NCBI GenBank assembly: GCA_013299105.1
Contig: JAAFJY010000013.1
Location: 1 to 64,000, forward strand
Direction of reading: 5' to 3'
From: Chitinophagales bacterium
Lineage (GTDB): Bacteria > Bacteroidota > Bacteroidia > Chitinophagales > Saprospiraceae
Length of the DNA stretch: 64,000 nt
Made by a program: the position numbers and the translations under genes. Of the stretch, positions 43,100-51,940 are shown in pieces. Positions within the stretch are counted from its first letter, which is position 1, and each line of letters begins with the position of its first letter. Below the pieces are notes generated by a model. It saw only the letters and a program-made list of their open reading frames with translations, was not told the DNA's origin and made no database searches.

Positions 43100-44157
43100 T
43101 CTTTGGCAGCATTGAGAACATTGGCCCGGCGGTGGAGCAGATAGGTAGGTATGGCAGCCAAAATGGCCAGCAAAATCAACAGCACATGCATTTCAAGTTT
43201 GTCGTGTAGGGCAAAAGCAATGGCAATACATACCATGTTGAAAGCAATCAGGATGCCTGTGGCCAGCAAATGGCTGCAACCATTGTCGATGAGCAAATGG
43301 TGAATGTGCCGTCGATCGGGCGTAAAGGGCGAAATCCTCCGCAAAGCCCGCGTGGTAAACACCCGCAAAGTATCAAAAACTGGTATCACCAAAATGGCGA
43401 TGCCGACCACCGGGCCTCCCTGGAACTTGTAAATCGAATCGACTGGCAATTGGTGATTGACATCGATGAATTTGATGACCAAAATGGCCCCAATCAAACC
43501 CAAAATCAAAGACCCTGTATCGCCCATGAAGATCTTAGCGGGATTGAAATTATAGCGTAAAAAAGCAGTGGTTGCGCCCGCTGCCGCAAAAGACAAGGAC
43601 ACATACTCTGGTTTGCCAACCATCAAAAACCAAATGCCCATCACCCCGCAAGTAAGTACACTGATACTGCCCGCCAGCCCATTGATGCCATCAATGAGGT
43701 TGAATGCATTGATCAAAACCACGATGGTAAAAATGGTGAGGATGTCAAAAGCCCAGATCGGAAAAATATCCCAAAGGCCCATCAAGCCATAAAAACTGGT
43801 CAATTCGATCTCTGACCGTATTACGATAATGGTAGCGGCAATCAGTTCAGCGATCAGCTTTTTACTCACAGGCATGGGCGAAATGTCATCCTTGGTGCCA
43901 ATCAAAAACAAGATCAGGAACCCACAAAGAATGTATTGCAGGTTGCCAAAACTGCCGAAGGGCGTCCACAAAATCAAAGAAAACATAAAGCCTGCAAAAA
44001 TGCCAATGCCTCCCAAAGATGGCGTGCGCACTGAATGCGAACGGCGCTCACCAGGCTCATCTACCAAGTTTTTTGCCAAAGCCACCTGGATGATGGAGGG
44101 AATGGCAAAATAAGTGAGCGTAAATCCTGTAATGAAGCTAAGGAGGGCTAACTGCAT
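43096..44157 (-). CDS. MraY/WecA-like glycosyl-1-phosphate transferase
   Basis: A 353-residue membrane protein with about ten helices. ATG 44157 gives MQLALLSFITGFTLTYFAIP; the longer frame lacks support. Motifs are RRSHSVRTPSLGGIGIFAG, GTKDDISPMPVSKKLIAEL (Asp-Asp metal site), INAFNLIDGINGLAGSI and a final RRHIHHLLIDNG, the HIHH motif typical of WecA rather than MraY. It transfers a sugar-1-phosphate (usually GlcNAc-1-P) from a UDP-sugar to undecaprenyl phosphate at the start of surface polysaccharide synthesis. No other polysaccharide synthesis gene is adjacent. Confidence 0.92.
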   Translation of the reverse strand: MQLALLSFITGFTLTYFAIPSIIQVALAKNLVDEPGERRSHSVRTPSLGGIGIFAGFMFSLILWTPFGSFGNLQYILCGFLILFLIGTKDDISPMPVSKKLIAELIAATIIVIRSEIELTSFYGLMGLWDIFPIWAFDILTIFTIVVLINAFNLIDGINGLAGSISVLTCGVMGIWFLMVGKPEYVSLSFAAAGATTAFLRYNFNPAKIFMGDTGSLILGLIGAILVIKFIDVNHQLPVDSIYKFQGGPVVGIAILVIPVFDTLRVFTTRALRRISPFTPDRRHIHHLLIDNGCSHLLATGILIAFNMVCIAIAFALHDKLEMHVLLILLAILAAIPTYLLHRRANVLNAAKE

Positions 44158-44227
44158 GGATCTTATGGGATTAAAATTGTATTGAAAAGTGTCGACTGAA
44201 AGCTCAAAAGTAAAGGGGGAGAAAACA

Positions 44228-45955
44228 CTAAAACCTCGAATCATCCACTTCATCCAAGTATTGCTGGATGATGGTGGCGACCGATTTTACCGCTTCTTCG
44301 GTGAAGGGCGAGCTAAGGCCAGCTTCTGCAACCAGCTCCAAAAATGGCTTACTGCCACCCAGTTGACACAAGTGCTGGTAGCTTTCCCAGGCCTCTTGAT
44401 GGTTCTCACGGTCCCATTTCCAGTACTGAAAGGCACAAACTTGGGCCAAAACGTAGTCGATGTAATAAAATGGGCTTGTGAAAATATGGCTCTGTTTTTG
44501 CCAGTAGGTTCCTCCACTTAAGAATTCGTGGCCTGCATAATCGCGTTGTGGCAAGTACTTACCTTCCAATTCAGTCCATATTTGGTTGCGCTCGGCTGGG
44601 CTCAGATCCGGGTTTTCGTACACCCGATGTTGGAATTCATCCACCGCACAACCATAAGGTAGGAAAAACAAAGCATTGGTCAGGTGCATGAATTGGTATT
44701 TTTTGGAATCACCCTCAAAAAACAAATTCATCCAGGGCCAGGCGAAAAACTCCATGCTCATCGAATGGATCTCGCACGCTTCGTAAGTCGGCCACTTGTA
44801 CTCGGTAAGGCCAATGTTGCGGCTGCTGTACACCTGAAAAGCATGACCACTTTCGTGGGTCAACACGTCAATGTCGCCACTGGTGCCGTTGAAGTTGGAG
44901 AAAATATAAGGCGTTCGGTAATTGTCGATAAATGTGCAATAGCCGCCAGTTGCTTTGCCGTCCTTGTTTTCCAAATCCATCAGGCTGGCATCTTGCATCA
45001 GGCTGAAATAGGCATGGGTTTCTGCCGACATTTCGGAAAACATCTCAGCGGCCTGGGCTACAATCCAGCCAGAATCTCCTTTGGGCTTGGGATTGCCGCT
45101 GGGGAAACGGAATTCTTCGTCAAAAAAGAGCAGCTTTTCTAAGCCCAGACGGCGACTTTGGCGCTGGTACAATTGCATGCACAAAGGCACGATGTGCTGC
45201 ACGATGGCCTCACGGAAAGTCGCCACTTCTTTGGCCCCATATTCGCTGCGCAACAAACGGTCGTAGCCCAAACGCACGAAGTTGTCATAGCCCAGTTTTT
45301 GGGCAATGCGGTGGCGGGTTTTGACCAATTGATCATAAAAACCTTCAATAATGGGGGCTTTTTCGGTAAAAAATGCCCATTTAGCCCTAATGGCGGCTTC
45401 TCTGGTGGCGCGGTCTGGGTTTACCTCCAGTGGAAGTAGCGAAGAAAGGTTGTAGGTTTCGCCCTGAAAAGAAATGGAAGCCTGGGCTTTTACGCGGACA
45501 TATTCGGCACTCAAGCGGTTTTCTTCCTGCAAATCTTCCAAGATCTCTGGACGAAAAGTTTTGCGGTTCAATTCACCAATGCTGAACAATTGTTTGCCCC
45601 AAACCGCCTCAAATTGAGGGCGAAAACGGGCCTCCAACATGGCATTGTGCAAGCGGGTATTCAATGCCTGGTAGGCGGGCATTTGTTCGTTGAAAAACTT
45701 GAACTCGGCTTCGTAAAAAGCATCTCTAGTATCAATCGTATGCCGAATATGGCATAGGTTGTACATAGTGAGAAAGTCATTGCGCAAGACATTGAGCTGT
45801 TCAAAAAGATCAGCCTGGTCCTCATAGCTTTCCGCTTTATTGAATTGATCCAGTAAGGTTTCGAATTCGCTGTTCAAAGCTTCCATATCAGGGCGCAGGT
45901 AGGCAAAGTCCTGGAAGCGTTGCAGGGTAGTTTCTTGGGCAGTCGTCACCGTCAT
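44228..45955 (-). CDS. M3 family oligoendopeptidase (PepF-like)
   Basis: A 575-residue soluble zinc peptidase with no signal peptide. The zinc motif is HESGH at 367-371 (VLTHESGHAFQVYSS) with the third ligand in TYEACEIHSMSMEF about 25 residues later. The N-terminal helical part (1-200) includes AYLRPDMEALNSEFETL-like sequence, and the C-terminal part PFYYIDYVLAQVCAFQYWKW is typical of the PepF branch. It probably degrades short peptides in the cytoplasm. The WecA-like gene starts 70 bp downstream. Confidence 0.92.
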   Translation of the reverse strand: MTVTTAQETTLQRFQDFAYLRPDMEALNSEFETLLDQFNKAESYEDQADLFEQLNVLRNDFLTMYNLCHIRHTIDTRDAFYEAEFKFFNEQMPAYQALNTRLHNAMLEARFRPQFEAVWGKQLFSIGELNRKTFRPEILEDLQEENRLSAEYVRVKAQASISFQGETYNLSSLLPLEVNPDRATREAAIRAKWAFFTEKAPIIEGFYDQLVKTRHRIAQKLGYDNFVRLGYDRLLRSEYGAKEVATFREAIVQHIVPLCMQLYQRQSRRLGLEKLLFFDEEFRFPSGNPKPKGDSGWIVAQAAEMFSEMSAETHAYFSLMQDASLMDLENKDGKATGGYCTFIDNYRTPYIFSNFNGTSGDIDVLTHESGHAFQVYSSRNIGLTEYKWPTYEACEIHSMSMEFFAWPWMNLFFEGDSKKYQFMHLTNALFFLPYGCAVDEFQHRVYENPDLSPAERNQIWTELEGKYLPQRDYAGHEFLSGGTYWQKQSHIFTSPFYYIDYVLAQVCAFQYWKWDRENHQEAWESYQHLCQLGGSKPFLELVAEAGLSSPFTEEAVKSVATIIQQYLDEVDDSRF

Positions 45956-46130
45956 GCTCTGTCAATTTGCTTTTGGGATGCCCAATATTATGGTTTATGG
46001 ACATCTAACGCGCAAGATAGGGAAATGGGCTTGAAAATTGACCTTTTTGGGCTGAAATGTGAGCAAGGCAAGCTTTTACAAGCAAAATTACCATGTGGGG
46101 GAGCATTTTATGGATGCAATGGGTGTAACC

Positions 46131-46185
46131 AAAAAGAAAAGCTCCCATCAAGACGCATCGCTGCAATCCCCGACGGGAGCCCTTC
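46131..46185 (-). terminator. terminator after the TerC gene
   Basis: On the minus strand GGGCTCCCGTC pairs with GATGGGAGC across a 22-base loop (46141-46149 with 46172-46180), followed by TTTTCTTTTT. It ends the TerC transcript about 40 bp past the stop. Confidence 0.75.
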
Positions 46186-46220
46186 TTTTCAACTCTTCAA
46201 CATTTCAACATTTCAACTCC
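46183..46220 (-). repeat. GTTGAAATG short tandem repeat at the TerC 3' end
   Basis: Read on the minus strand: GTTGAAATG, GTTGAAATG, TTGAAGAG, TTGAAAAG, about 9 bases each, lying between the TerC stop and its terminator. It is the same type of run as at the photolyase 3' end. Confidence 0.6.
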
Positions 46221-46224
46221 TAAG

Positions 46225-47034
46225 CTACTTCTCAATCTTATCCAGCAGCCCATCCTTCACCGCCTCTTCGCCAAGGCCGTGTAGCTGAATAGGCTGTTGT
46301 CGGTTTTTGCGCATGCGCAGGTTGATCAATTCGATCACCAAGGAGAAGGCCATTGCAAAATACAAGTAACCCTTGTCGAATTTCTGGTGGAAACCTTCGG
46401 CGACTAAAAGGGTACCAATCATGATCAGGAAGCCCAGTGCCAGCACTTGCAAGGACGGGTGCTTGTTCACAAAATTGCTGATCGAACCCGCAAAAGCCAG
46501 CATCACCAGCATCGAAATCAACACGGCCAAAACCATCACCGTGATGTCTTTGACCAAGCCCACTGCGGTGAGGATGGAGTCGAAAGAGAACACCATGTCG
46601 ACCAGGATAATCTGAAAAATCACGGCACTTATGGTCGCCCGGCCTTTGATGTCGTGCTCGGTGGTTTTTACTTCCAACTTGTGGAAGAGCTCGTTGGTGC
46701 TTTTTGCGATCAAAAACAAGCCACCAATCAACAAGATGAGGTCTTTGACGCTGATCCCAAGTGGCCCTCCATCTTTATCGCTCAAAAATCCGATGCTGAA
46801 TACGGGTTTGGTGAGCGTAATGATCCAAGAAATGGTAAACAACAGACCCAGGCGAAATATCAAGGCCAGGATCAGACCCAAATTACGGGCTTTGGGGCGT
46901 TGCTCAACGGGCAGTTTATTGGAAATGATCGAAATAAAGATCACGTTATCGATCCCCAGTACCACTTCCAGGGCAGTAAGGGTCAAAAGGCTGATCCAGA
47001 ATTCAGGTTGGTTAATGTTGGCTAGAAAATCCAT
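46225..47034 (-). CDS. TerC family membrane protein
   Basis: A 269-residue protein with seven to nine helices. ATG 47034 gives MDFLANINQPEFWISLLTLT; the longer frame upstream runs through the promoter region of the divergent gene. The TerC signature acids are in ALEVVLGIDNVIFISIISNK and VDMVFSFDSILTAVGLVKD. Family members are linked to tellurium resistance and, more recently, to manganese export and metalation of secreted proteins; the role here is inferred. A terminator follows. Confidence 0.92.
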   Translation of the reverse strand: MDFLANINQPEFWISLLTLTALEVVLGIDNVIFISIISNKLPVEQRPKARNLGLILALIFRLGLLFTISWIITLTKPVFSIGFLSDKDGGPLGISVKDLILLIGGLFLIAKSTNELFHKLEVKTTEHDIKGRATISAVIFQIILVDMVFSFDSILTAVGLVKDITVMVLAVLISMLVMLAFAGSISNFVNKHPSLQVLALGFLIMIGTLLVAEGFHQKFDKGYLYFAMAFSLVIELINLRMRKNRQQPIQLHGLGEEAVKDGLLDKIEK

Positions 47035-47176
47035 GTTTTGAGGTGTTATGGTTGGTTTTTTCAGTTCAACAACAATTATGCACGATGGTTCGTAAGGCCC
47101 CGATTTTGCACCAAACATTCTTTTCAGGGCCATTTCTTCTAAACCCCTCAACTGCTCAACTAAACCAAATAAATTG

Positions 47177-47184
47177 TAGTTTTG
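47177..47184 (+). promoter_or_regulatory. -7 box of the sugar isomerase gene
   Basis: TAGTTTTG matches TAnnTTTG exactly and lies 29 bp before ATG 47214. I see no clear TTTG -33 element at the correct distance. Confidence 0.5.
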
Positions 47185-47213
47185 TCTTACACTTTAACTA
47201 TAAACATCAAACC

Positions 47214-48149
47214 ATGCCATCCAATCGTCGGGACTTCATCAACTTGCTAGCAGGAGCGTCTGCGGCTACCCTGCTCAGTTCCTCGGCAAAACGGGAAAAA
47301 GCCGGGGCATACCCCTTTCCCATTGCTGCAAACAACTACAATTGGTATACTTTTTACAATCGCCAGGGCAAAGAATGGGGCAAAGACTGGGATGCCTGTT
47401 TGGCTGACTACGCCAAAACGGGATTAACCGCTATTGAACAAAGTTTCAATAGCCCTGAAGAGGTCAAAGCCATTGCCCCATTTTTGAAAAAATACGGCTT
47501 GTCTTTGCCTTCGGTGTATGTCAACAGCGTACTGCACAAGGCCGATGAAGCACAAAAATCCATCACCACAGTCTCGTCCATTGCCGATGAATTAAAAAAA
47601 CTGGGCACCAAAATCGTTGTGACCAACCCTACACCCATTTCCTGGGGGGGGGACCAGGTAAAAAGTGATGAAGAATTGAAAACACAGGCCGCCAACCTCG
47701 AAAAAATGGGTGCTGAACTCCGCAAACGCGGCATGACCCTGGCTTACCACACCCATGACATGGAAATGAAGGCTGGTGCGAGAGAGTTTCACCACATGTT
47801 GCTCAATACTTCAGCTCAGAATGTAGCCTTTTGCTTTGATGTGCATTGGATTTACCGCGGCTCTCAAAACTCTCATTTGGCCGTTTTTGACGTGATGAAA
47901 TTGTACGGAAAAAGAATTGTAGAGCTCCACATTCGACAATCTGTCAACGGTGTTTGGAGTGAAACTTTTGGCGATGGTGACATCGACTACCGCCGATTGG
48001 CCTATGAATTGAAGGTGCTCAAACTGCGCCCACACTTGGTGATTGAGCAATGCGTGGAAGCCAAAAGCCCTAACACCATGAATGGCGTAGAAGCCCACAT
48101 CAAAGATTTGACGATGATCAAGGAGGTCTTCAAACCGCTGTTTAGTTGA
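47214..48149 (+). CDS. Tat-exported sugar phosphate isomerase/epimerase (TIM barrel)
   Basis: A 311-residue protein. ATG 47214 gives a Tat signal (N-R5-R6-D-F-I-N-L-L-A-G). The AP-endonuclease-2/xylose isomerase-like barrel follows, with KTGLTAIEQSFNSPEEVKAI, RGMTLAYHTHDMEMKAGARE and NVAFCFDVHWIYRG, where the His and Asp residues probably bind a metal. The ending DGDIDYRRLAYELKVLKLRP is also typical. The substrate is unknown; in Bacteroidota such exported isomerases often act with oxidoreductases on 3-keto or related sugars. It is 426 bp upstream of susC on the same strand, separated by a terminator. Confidence 0.88.
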   Translation: MPSNRRDFINLLAGASAATLLSSSAKREKAGAYPFPIAANNYNWYTFYNRQGKEWGKDWDACLADYAKTGLTAIEQSFNSPEEVKAIAPFLKKYGLSLPSVYVNSVLHKADEAQKSITTVSSIADELKKLGTKIVVTNPTPISWGGDQVKSDEELKTQAANLEKMGAELRKRGMTLAYHTHDMEMKAGAREFHHMLLNTSAQNVAFCFDVHWIYRGSQNSHLAVFDVMKLYGKRIVELHIRQSVNGVWSETFGDGDIDYRRLAYELKVLKLRPHLVIEQCVEAKSPNTMNGVEAHIKDLTMIKEVFKPLFS

Positions 48150-48198
48150 GGGGTTTAGAAGTTGAGGGGTTGAGGAGAAAATCAGCATTGGTAGACAG

Positions 48199-48236
48199 AA
48201 AAAAGCCTCGTTTGCAGTTTGCAGGCGGGGCTTTTT
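48199..48236 (+). terminator. terminator after the sugar isomerase gene
   Basis: AAAAAGCCTCG pairs with CGGGGCTTTTT (one G-T pair) around a loop of about 15 bases, with a T5 tail. It is preceded by a GTTGAGGGG-type run at 48149-48178. Confidence 0.8.
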
Positions 48237-48316
48237 ATGTATTGAGATGGCGTTGGCGCATAAAAGCATGGCATCAAAGTTGTTTTTCATCCAGCCAAAC
48301 TGAGAGGGCGGAGGTG

Positions 48317-48453
48317 TTTTGCAATATTTTGCAAGCTACGCGCGTAATGTTTTGCGCATTTAGAAAAAAAGTCGGCAATAAAGTAACTATTCTTGAAAAC
48401 AATGCTTTATTTTGTTTTGATATTGCAAGTTTTGGCAAAATAAATTGCAAAAT
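48317..48453 (+). promoter_or_regulatory. cluster of TTGCAA/TTTTGC motifs upstream of susC
   Basis: TTTTGCAATATTTTGCAA (48317-48334), TTTTGCGC (48350-48357), TTGCAA (48423-48428), TTTTGGCAAAA (48430-48440) and ATTGCAAAAT (48444-48453) lie within 140 bp of the otherwise empty susC upstream region. This repetition of one half-site suggests a binding region for a regulator, but AT-rich sequence can produce such motifs by chance. Confidence 0.35.
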
Positions 48454-48575
48454 GACGCAACCAATTTTTAACACTCTTTTCTAGTACACCATAAAGTCAA
48501 AGCAGCATGTGAACCTGGTCTTGCGGCCAAGTGCCAAGTACACAGTTGCTTACTACTGGTAAAAAACCTAAGCAC

Positions 48576-51500
48576 ATGAAAAAAAAGTACTCACCCAGGT
48601 CTTTCGGGTATTTACTTTTCTTCCTCCTGTTGCCTTTGCTGGGCCATGCTCAAGGCAAAGTGTCGTTCAGTATCAAGGGGATGGTTAAAGATGAAACGGG
48701 CACGCCATTGATTGGTGTCACCCTGCAATTGGAAGGTACTTCACTAGCAAGTATTACCGATATTGATGGAAATTACGAGTTGCGTGGTGAGGTCAATGAA
48801 GGCAGTTATCAATTGGTAACGGGTTACATCGGCTATGCCAAGAGCACTTATGCGTTGACGGTCAGTGCCAATAACACTAATTTTGAGCACAACTTTGAGC
48901 TAAACCCCGACTTGCTGAACCTCGACGAAGTAGTGGTAACAGGTAACACCTCTACAACCACCCGTAAATCACTGGGGAACAATGTTTCGGTGCTCAAAGC
49001 AGAAAACCTGAAAAACGCGGCTACGACCAACTCACTTGGAGCACTCCAAGGCAAGGTGATGGGAGCTCAGATTACCCAAAACTCCGGCGACCCTGCGGGT
49101 GGTGTCAGCGTACGCCTACGTGGCGCTTCTTCGATCAATGGTTCCAGTGATCCCTTGTACATCATCGACGGGATCATTGTCGACAACTCTTCTCAAAACG
49201 TCATCAATCGCAACGCGGACGCCCAAACCACCAGCTTTCAAGCCGGGCAGAACCGCCTTGTGGACCTCAATAGCTCCGACATTGAGCGGATTGAGGTACT
49301 AAATGGGGCCTCCGCCGCAGCCCTGTATGGAGCACGAGCAGCCAATGGGGTGATCCAGATTTTCACCAAAAGAGGCAAAGCCGAAAAACTCCGGGTCGAA
49401 TTTTCTACAGGCCTCATTACCAGCCAACTGCGCAAGGAAATCCCAATGTCCACCGTTGGAGAGCGTTTTGGTAAAAAAGGCAACGACCGCTTGGAAACCG
49501 CTCAGGACCGCCTGACTATATTACTTACCGTGGGTTTGAGTGATGCCCAGTTGAACACTCAAAATGTCAAATTCGTCAAAGCAGGCTATACCCCGCGTAC
49601 TTTGGTGACCGACAAGTACAGCGTGCAGCGCTACAATTATTGGGACGATATTTTCCAGAGCGCGATTGGTTCCGAAAATAACCTTTCTTTCAGCGGCGGA
49701 AATGACAAAACCCAATTCTATGCCTCTTTGGGGTATTACGACAACCAAGGCATTCTCAAAAATACCAACTTTAAGCGTTACAACCTGCGCCTCAACCTGG
49801 ATCAAACCCTGGCCTCCTGGGCCAAGTTGTCGTTTGGCTTGGGTTCCAACTTGTCGAGGTCTCAGGACATGCCCAATGGCAATAACTTTTTCAACCCCAT
49901 TTCAAGCGTTTTCATCATCGACAACGTTTGGAATCTAAATGACCGGGATGCCAATGGCAATCTACGCCAGGTTGAACAAGTACGCGTCAACCCCTTGAGC
50001 ATCCTTGAAACCTTTGACATCAGCCAGCAGACTTACCGCACGATGGGGAACATCAAACTTTCACTTTTCCCCGTGAAAGGCTTGAATATTGACCTCATTG
50101 GAGGTGGCGACATCTATTCGCTGCAAGGCAATGAATACCACCCACGTTTGCCATATTCAGGCGTAAGTGCTGATTTCTTTCCCGATGGATACATCAGTTT
50201 GGCTACCGACAACTTGATGCTTTTCAACCAGGATTTGAACATCACCTACAATAAAAAAATTGGTAAAAACTTGGTTTCTACGACCATGGCGGGCTATCAG
50301 ATCCAGTACAACCGCCGCCAATATGCGGCTCAGGATGGACGCGATCTGGCCCCCTTTGGCAAAACCATTGCAGCTGCAAACAACTTGTTTAACCGTCCAG
50401 TACAAAGCATCTCGGAAAGATTCATTTCTGGCGCTTTTGTGCAACAAACCTTCGGCTGGAAAGAACAGGTTTTTGTTACATTGGCTGGTCGCATCGACAA
50501 ATCTTCAGTTTTTGCAGAAGACAACCAGAACAATTTTTACCCCAAAGTATCAGGTAGCTGGGTTTTGAGTGACTATTTGAAAAACAAAAACCTGATTTCA
50601 TCCGCTAAAGTGCGTGCTGCTTACGGCCAGGCGGGTAACCTGACCGGGATCGGGGCTTACGATCGTTTTGACAATTACCTGCTTTCTTCGATCGGTGGCT
50701 TGGCTTCCATTACGCCTTCCACCACTTTTGCCAACCCTTCTGTTCGGCCTGAAAAAATGACTGAATTCGAATTTGGTGGCGATTTTGCTTTTTTGAAAAA
50801 CCGCCTGGGCCTGAGTTTCAACGTGTACAGCCAAAAAATCACTGATTTGTTGCTTACCAAACCCGTTCCACCTTCAGTAGGGGGAACCAGCATTGTGACC
50901 AACGTGGGCGAAAGCACTTACATGGACAACAAGGGTTTTGAACTGATGTTGAATGCTTCGCTGGTAAGAACCCAAAAATTCAAGTGGGACTTGGGCATCT
51001 TGTACAACCAGAACCGGAACCGGGTTTATGGCATCGATGGTGGATTTTTCTACCTGCGCCCCAACGGCCCTCAAGCAGTGTTGAATGGGCAATCATTTGG
51101 TGCGTTTTATGGCACTTATTATGCTCGAACCCCAAGTGGCGATTTCCTGAAAACCACCCAAGGGCTTTTCCAACCTGAACGCGGTACACAAACTACGGCC
51201 CTGCAAGGAACAGTGGACCGGGGCAGTGACGGCCAACCCAAAACTACCGGAGCGGGCAGCACTGAGTTGCGCAAAGTAATCGGAGACCCAACCCCCGATT
51301 GGACGGGCTCTTTGAATACGAACATCTCATACAAGAAACTGAGCTTGTACGTGCTTTTTGATGGGGTAATTGGTGGAGACATTTACAACTGGAACCGCAT
51401 CACTTCCAACAACGTCGGTTGGGGGCCTTTGGCCGTACAAGAAGTGCGTGGAGAAGTACCCCGTGGTACGGTGGCCTCGATTGCAGGTGGTATCAATGGT

Positions 51501-51767
51501 GGACGCATCCAGGAAGAACACGTGGAAGATGGTTCTTTCGTGAAAGTGCGAGAATTGGCCTTGGCTTATGAGGTGGGCAAAGTGAAAGGCTTGTTTGAGA
51601 ATTTCAACATCAGCATCATTGGCCGCAACCTCTGGTCTTTTGACAATTACCAGGGCTTTGATCCCGAAGCGAACTCGGCTGGCCAAAGTGATCGTGTACG
51701 CGGTGATGATTTTGGTGCAGTGCCCATTCCCCGCACCATCATGGTACGCTTGAATGGCCGATTTTAA
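48576..51767 (+). CDS. SusC/RagA family TonB-dependent outer-membrane transporter
   Basis: A 1063-residue protein. ATG 48576 gives a signal peptide (KKKYSPRSFGYLLFFLLLPL) ending at about LGHAQG. A carboxypeptidase-like beta domain (about 30-110: GMVKDETGTPLIGVTLQLEG) is followed by the plug (LQGKVMGAQITQNSGDPAGG, VRLRGASSINGSSDPLYIID, IERIEVLNGASAAALYGARA) and the 22-strand barrel ending in IPRTIMVRLNGRF with the final aromatic. It imports oligosaccharides across the outer membrane with its SusD lid. The glycan is not predictable from the sequence, but the nearby GH17 enzymes point to beta-1,3-glucan. A family B element lies between it and susD. Confidence 0.95.
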   Translation: MKKKYSPRSFGYLLFFLLLPLLGHAQGKVSFSIKGMVKDETGTPLIGVTLQLEGTSLASITDIDGNYELRGEVNEGSYQLVTGYIGYAKSTYALTVSANNTNFEHNFELNPDLLNLDEVVVTGNTSTTTRKSLGNNVSVLKAENLKNAATTNSLGALQGKVMGAQITQNSGDPAGGVSVRLRGASSINGSSDPLYIIDGIIVDNSSQNVINRNADAQTTSFQAGQNRLVDLNSSDIERIEVLNGASAAALYGARAANGVIQIFTKRGKAEKLRVEFSTGLITSQLRKEIPMSTVGERFGKKGNDRLETAQDRLTILLTVGLSDAQLNTQNVKFVKAGYTPRTLVTDKYSVQRYNYWDDIFQSAIGSENNLSFSGGNDKTQFYASLGYYDNQGILKNTNFKRYNLRLNLDQTLASWAKLSFGLGSNLSRSQDMPNGNNFFNPISSVFIIDNVWNLNDRDANGNLRQVEQVRVNPLSILETFDISQQTYRTMGNIKLSLFPVKGLNIDLIGGGDIYSLQGNEYHPRLPYSGVSADFFPDGYISLATDNLMLFNQDLNITYNKKIGKNLVSTTMAGYQIQYNRRQYAAQDGRDLAPFGKTIAAANNLFNRPVQSISERFISGAFVQQTFGWKEQVFVTLAGRIDKSSVFAEDNQNNFYPKVSGSWVLSDYLKNKNLISSAKVRAAYGQAGNLTGIGAYDRFDNYLLSSIGGLASITPSTTFANPSVRPEKMTEFEFGGDFAFLKNRLGLSFNVYSQKITDLLLTKPVPPSVGGTSIVTNVGESTYMDNKGFELMLNASLVRTQKFKWDLGILYNQNRNRVYGIDGGFFYLRPNGPQAVLNGQSFGAFYGTYYARTPSGDFLKTTQGLFQPERGTQTTALQGTVDRGSDGQPKTTGAGSTELRKVIGDPTPDWTGSLNTNISYKKLSLYVLFDGVIGGDIYNWNRITSNNVGWGPLAVQEVRGEVPRGTVASIAGGINGGRIQEEHVEDGSFVKVRELALAYEVGKVKGLFENFNISIIGRNLWSFDNYQGFDPEANSAGQSDRVRGDDFGAVPIPRTIMVRLNGRF

Positions 51768-51782
51768 TTCGCAAACCCATAA

Positions 51783-51928
51783 GGGAGCGTAAAAAAATAA
51801 GGGGGACAGATTTGGGTTTAGTGAAAAAAGGTCACTACCAGTTTAAGCAACTGGATGAAAGGAAGTTGTGTTCTTTTTTTGCTAAACCTCAAAAGCAAAT
51901 ATGTCCACTTTATTTTAGCTCAAATACT
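51783..51928 (+). repeat. family B element, copy 2, between susC and susD
   Basis: About 146 bp with the same ends as copy 1 (GAGCGTAAAAAAATAAGG and GTCCACTTTATTTTAGCTC) and the inner AGGAAGTTGTG / TTTGCTAAACCTC. It occupies nearly the whole 173-bp gap and ends 12 bp before the susD start. As an RNA it would form a long hairpin inside the susCD message. Confidence 0.8.
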
Positions 51929-51940
51929 AAATAACAAAAC

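Noticed and set aside
42730-43150. Fluoride riboswitch before crcB
   Set aside because: The crcB start overlaps the upstream gene by four bases and no crcB-motif-like leader is present.
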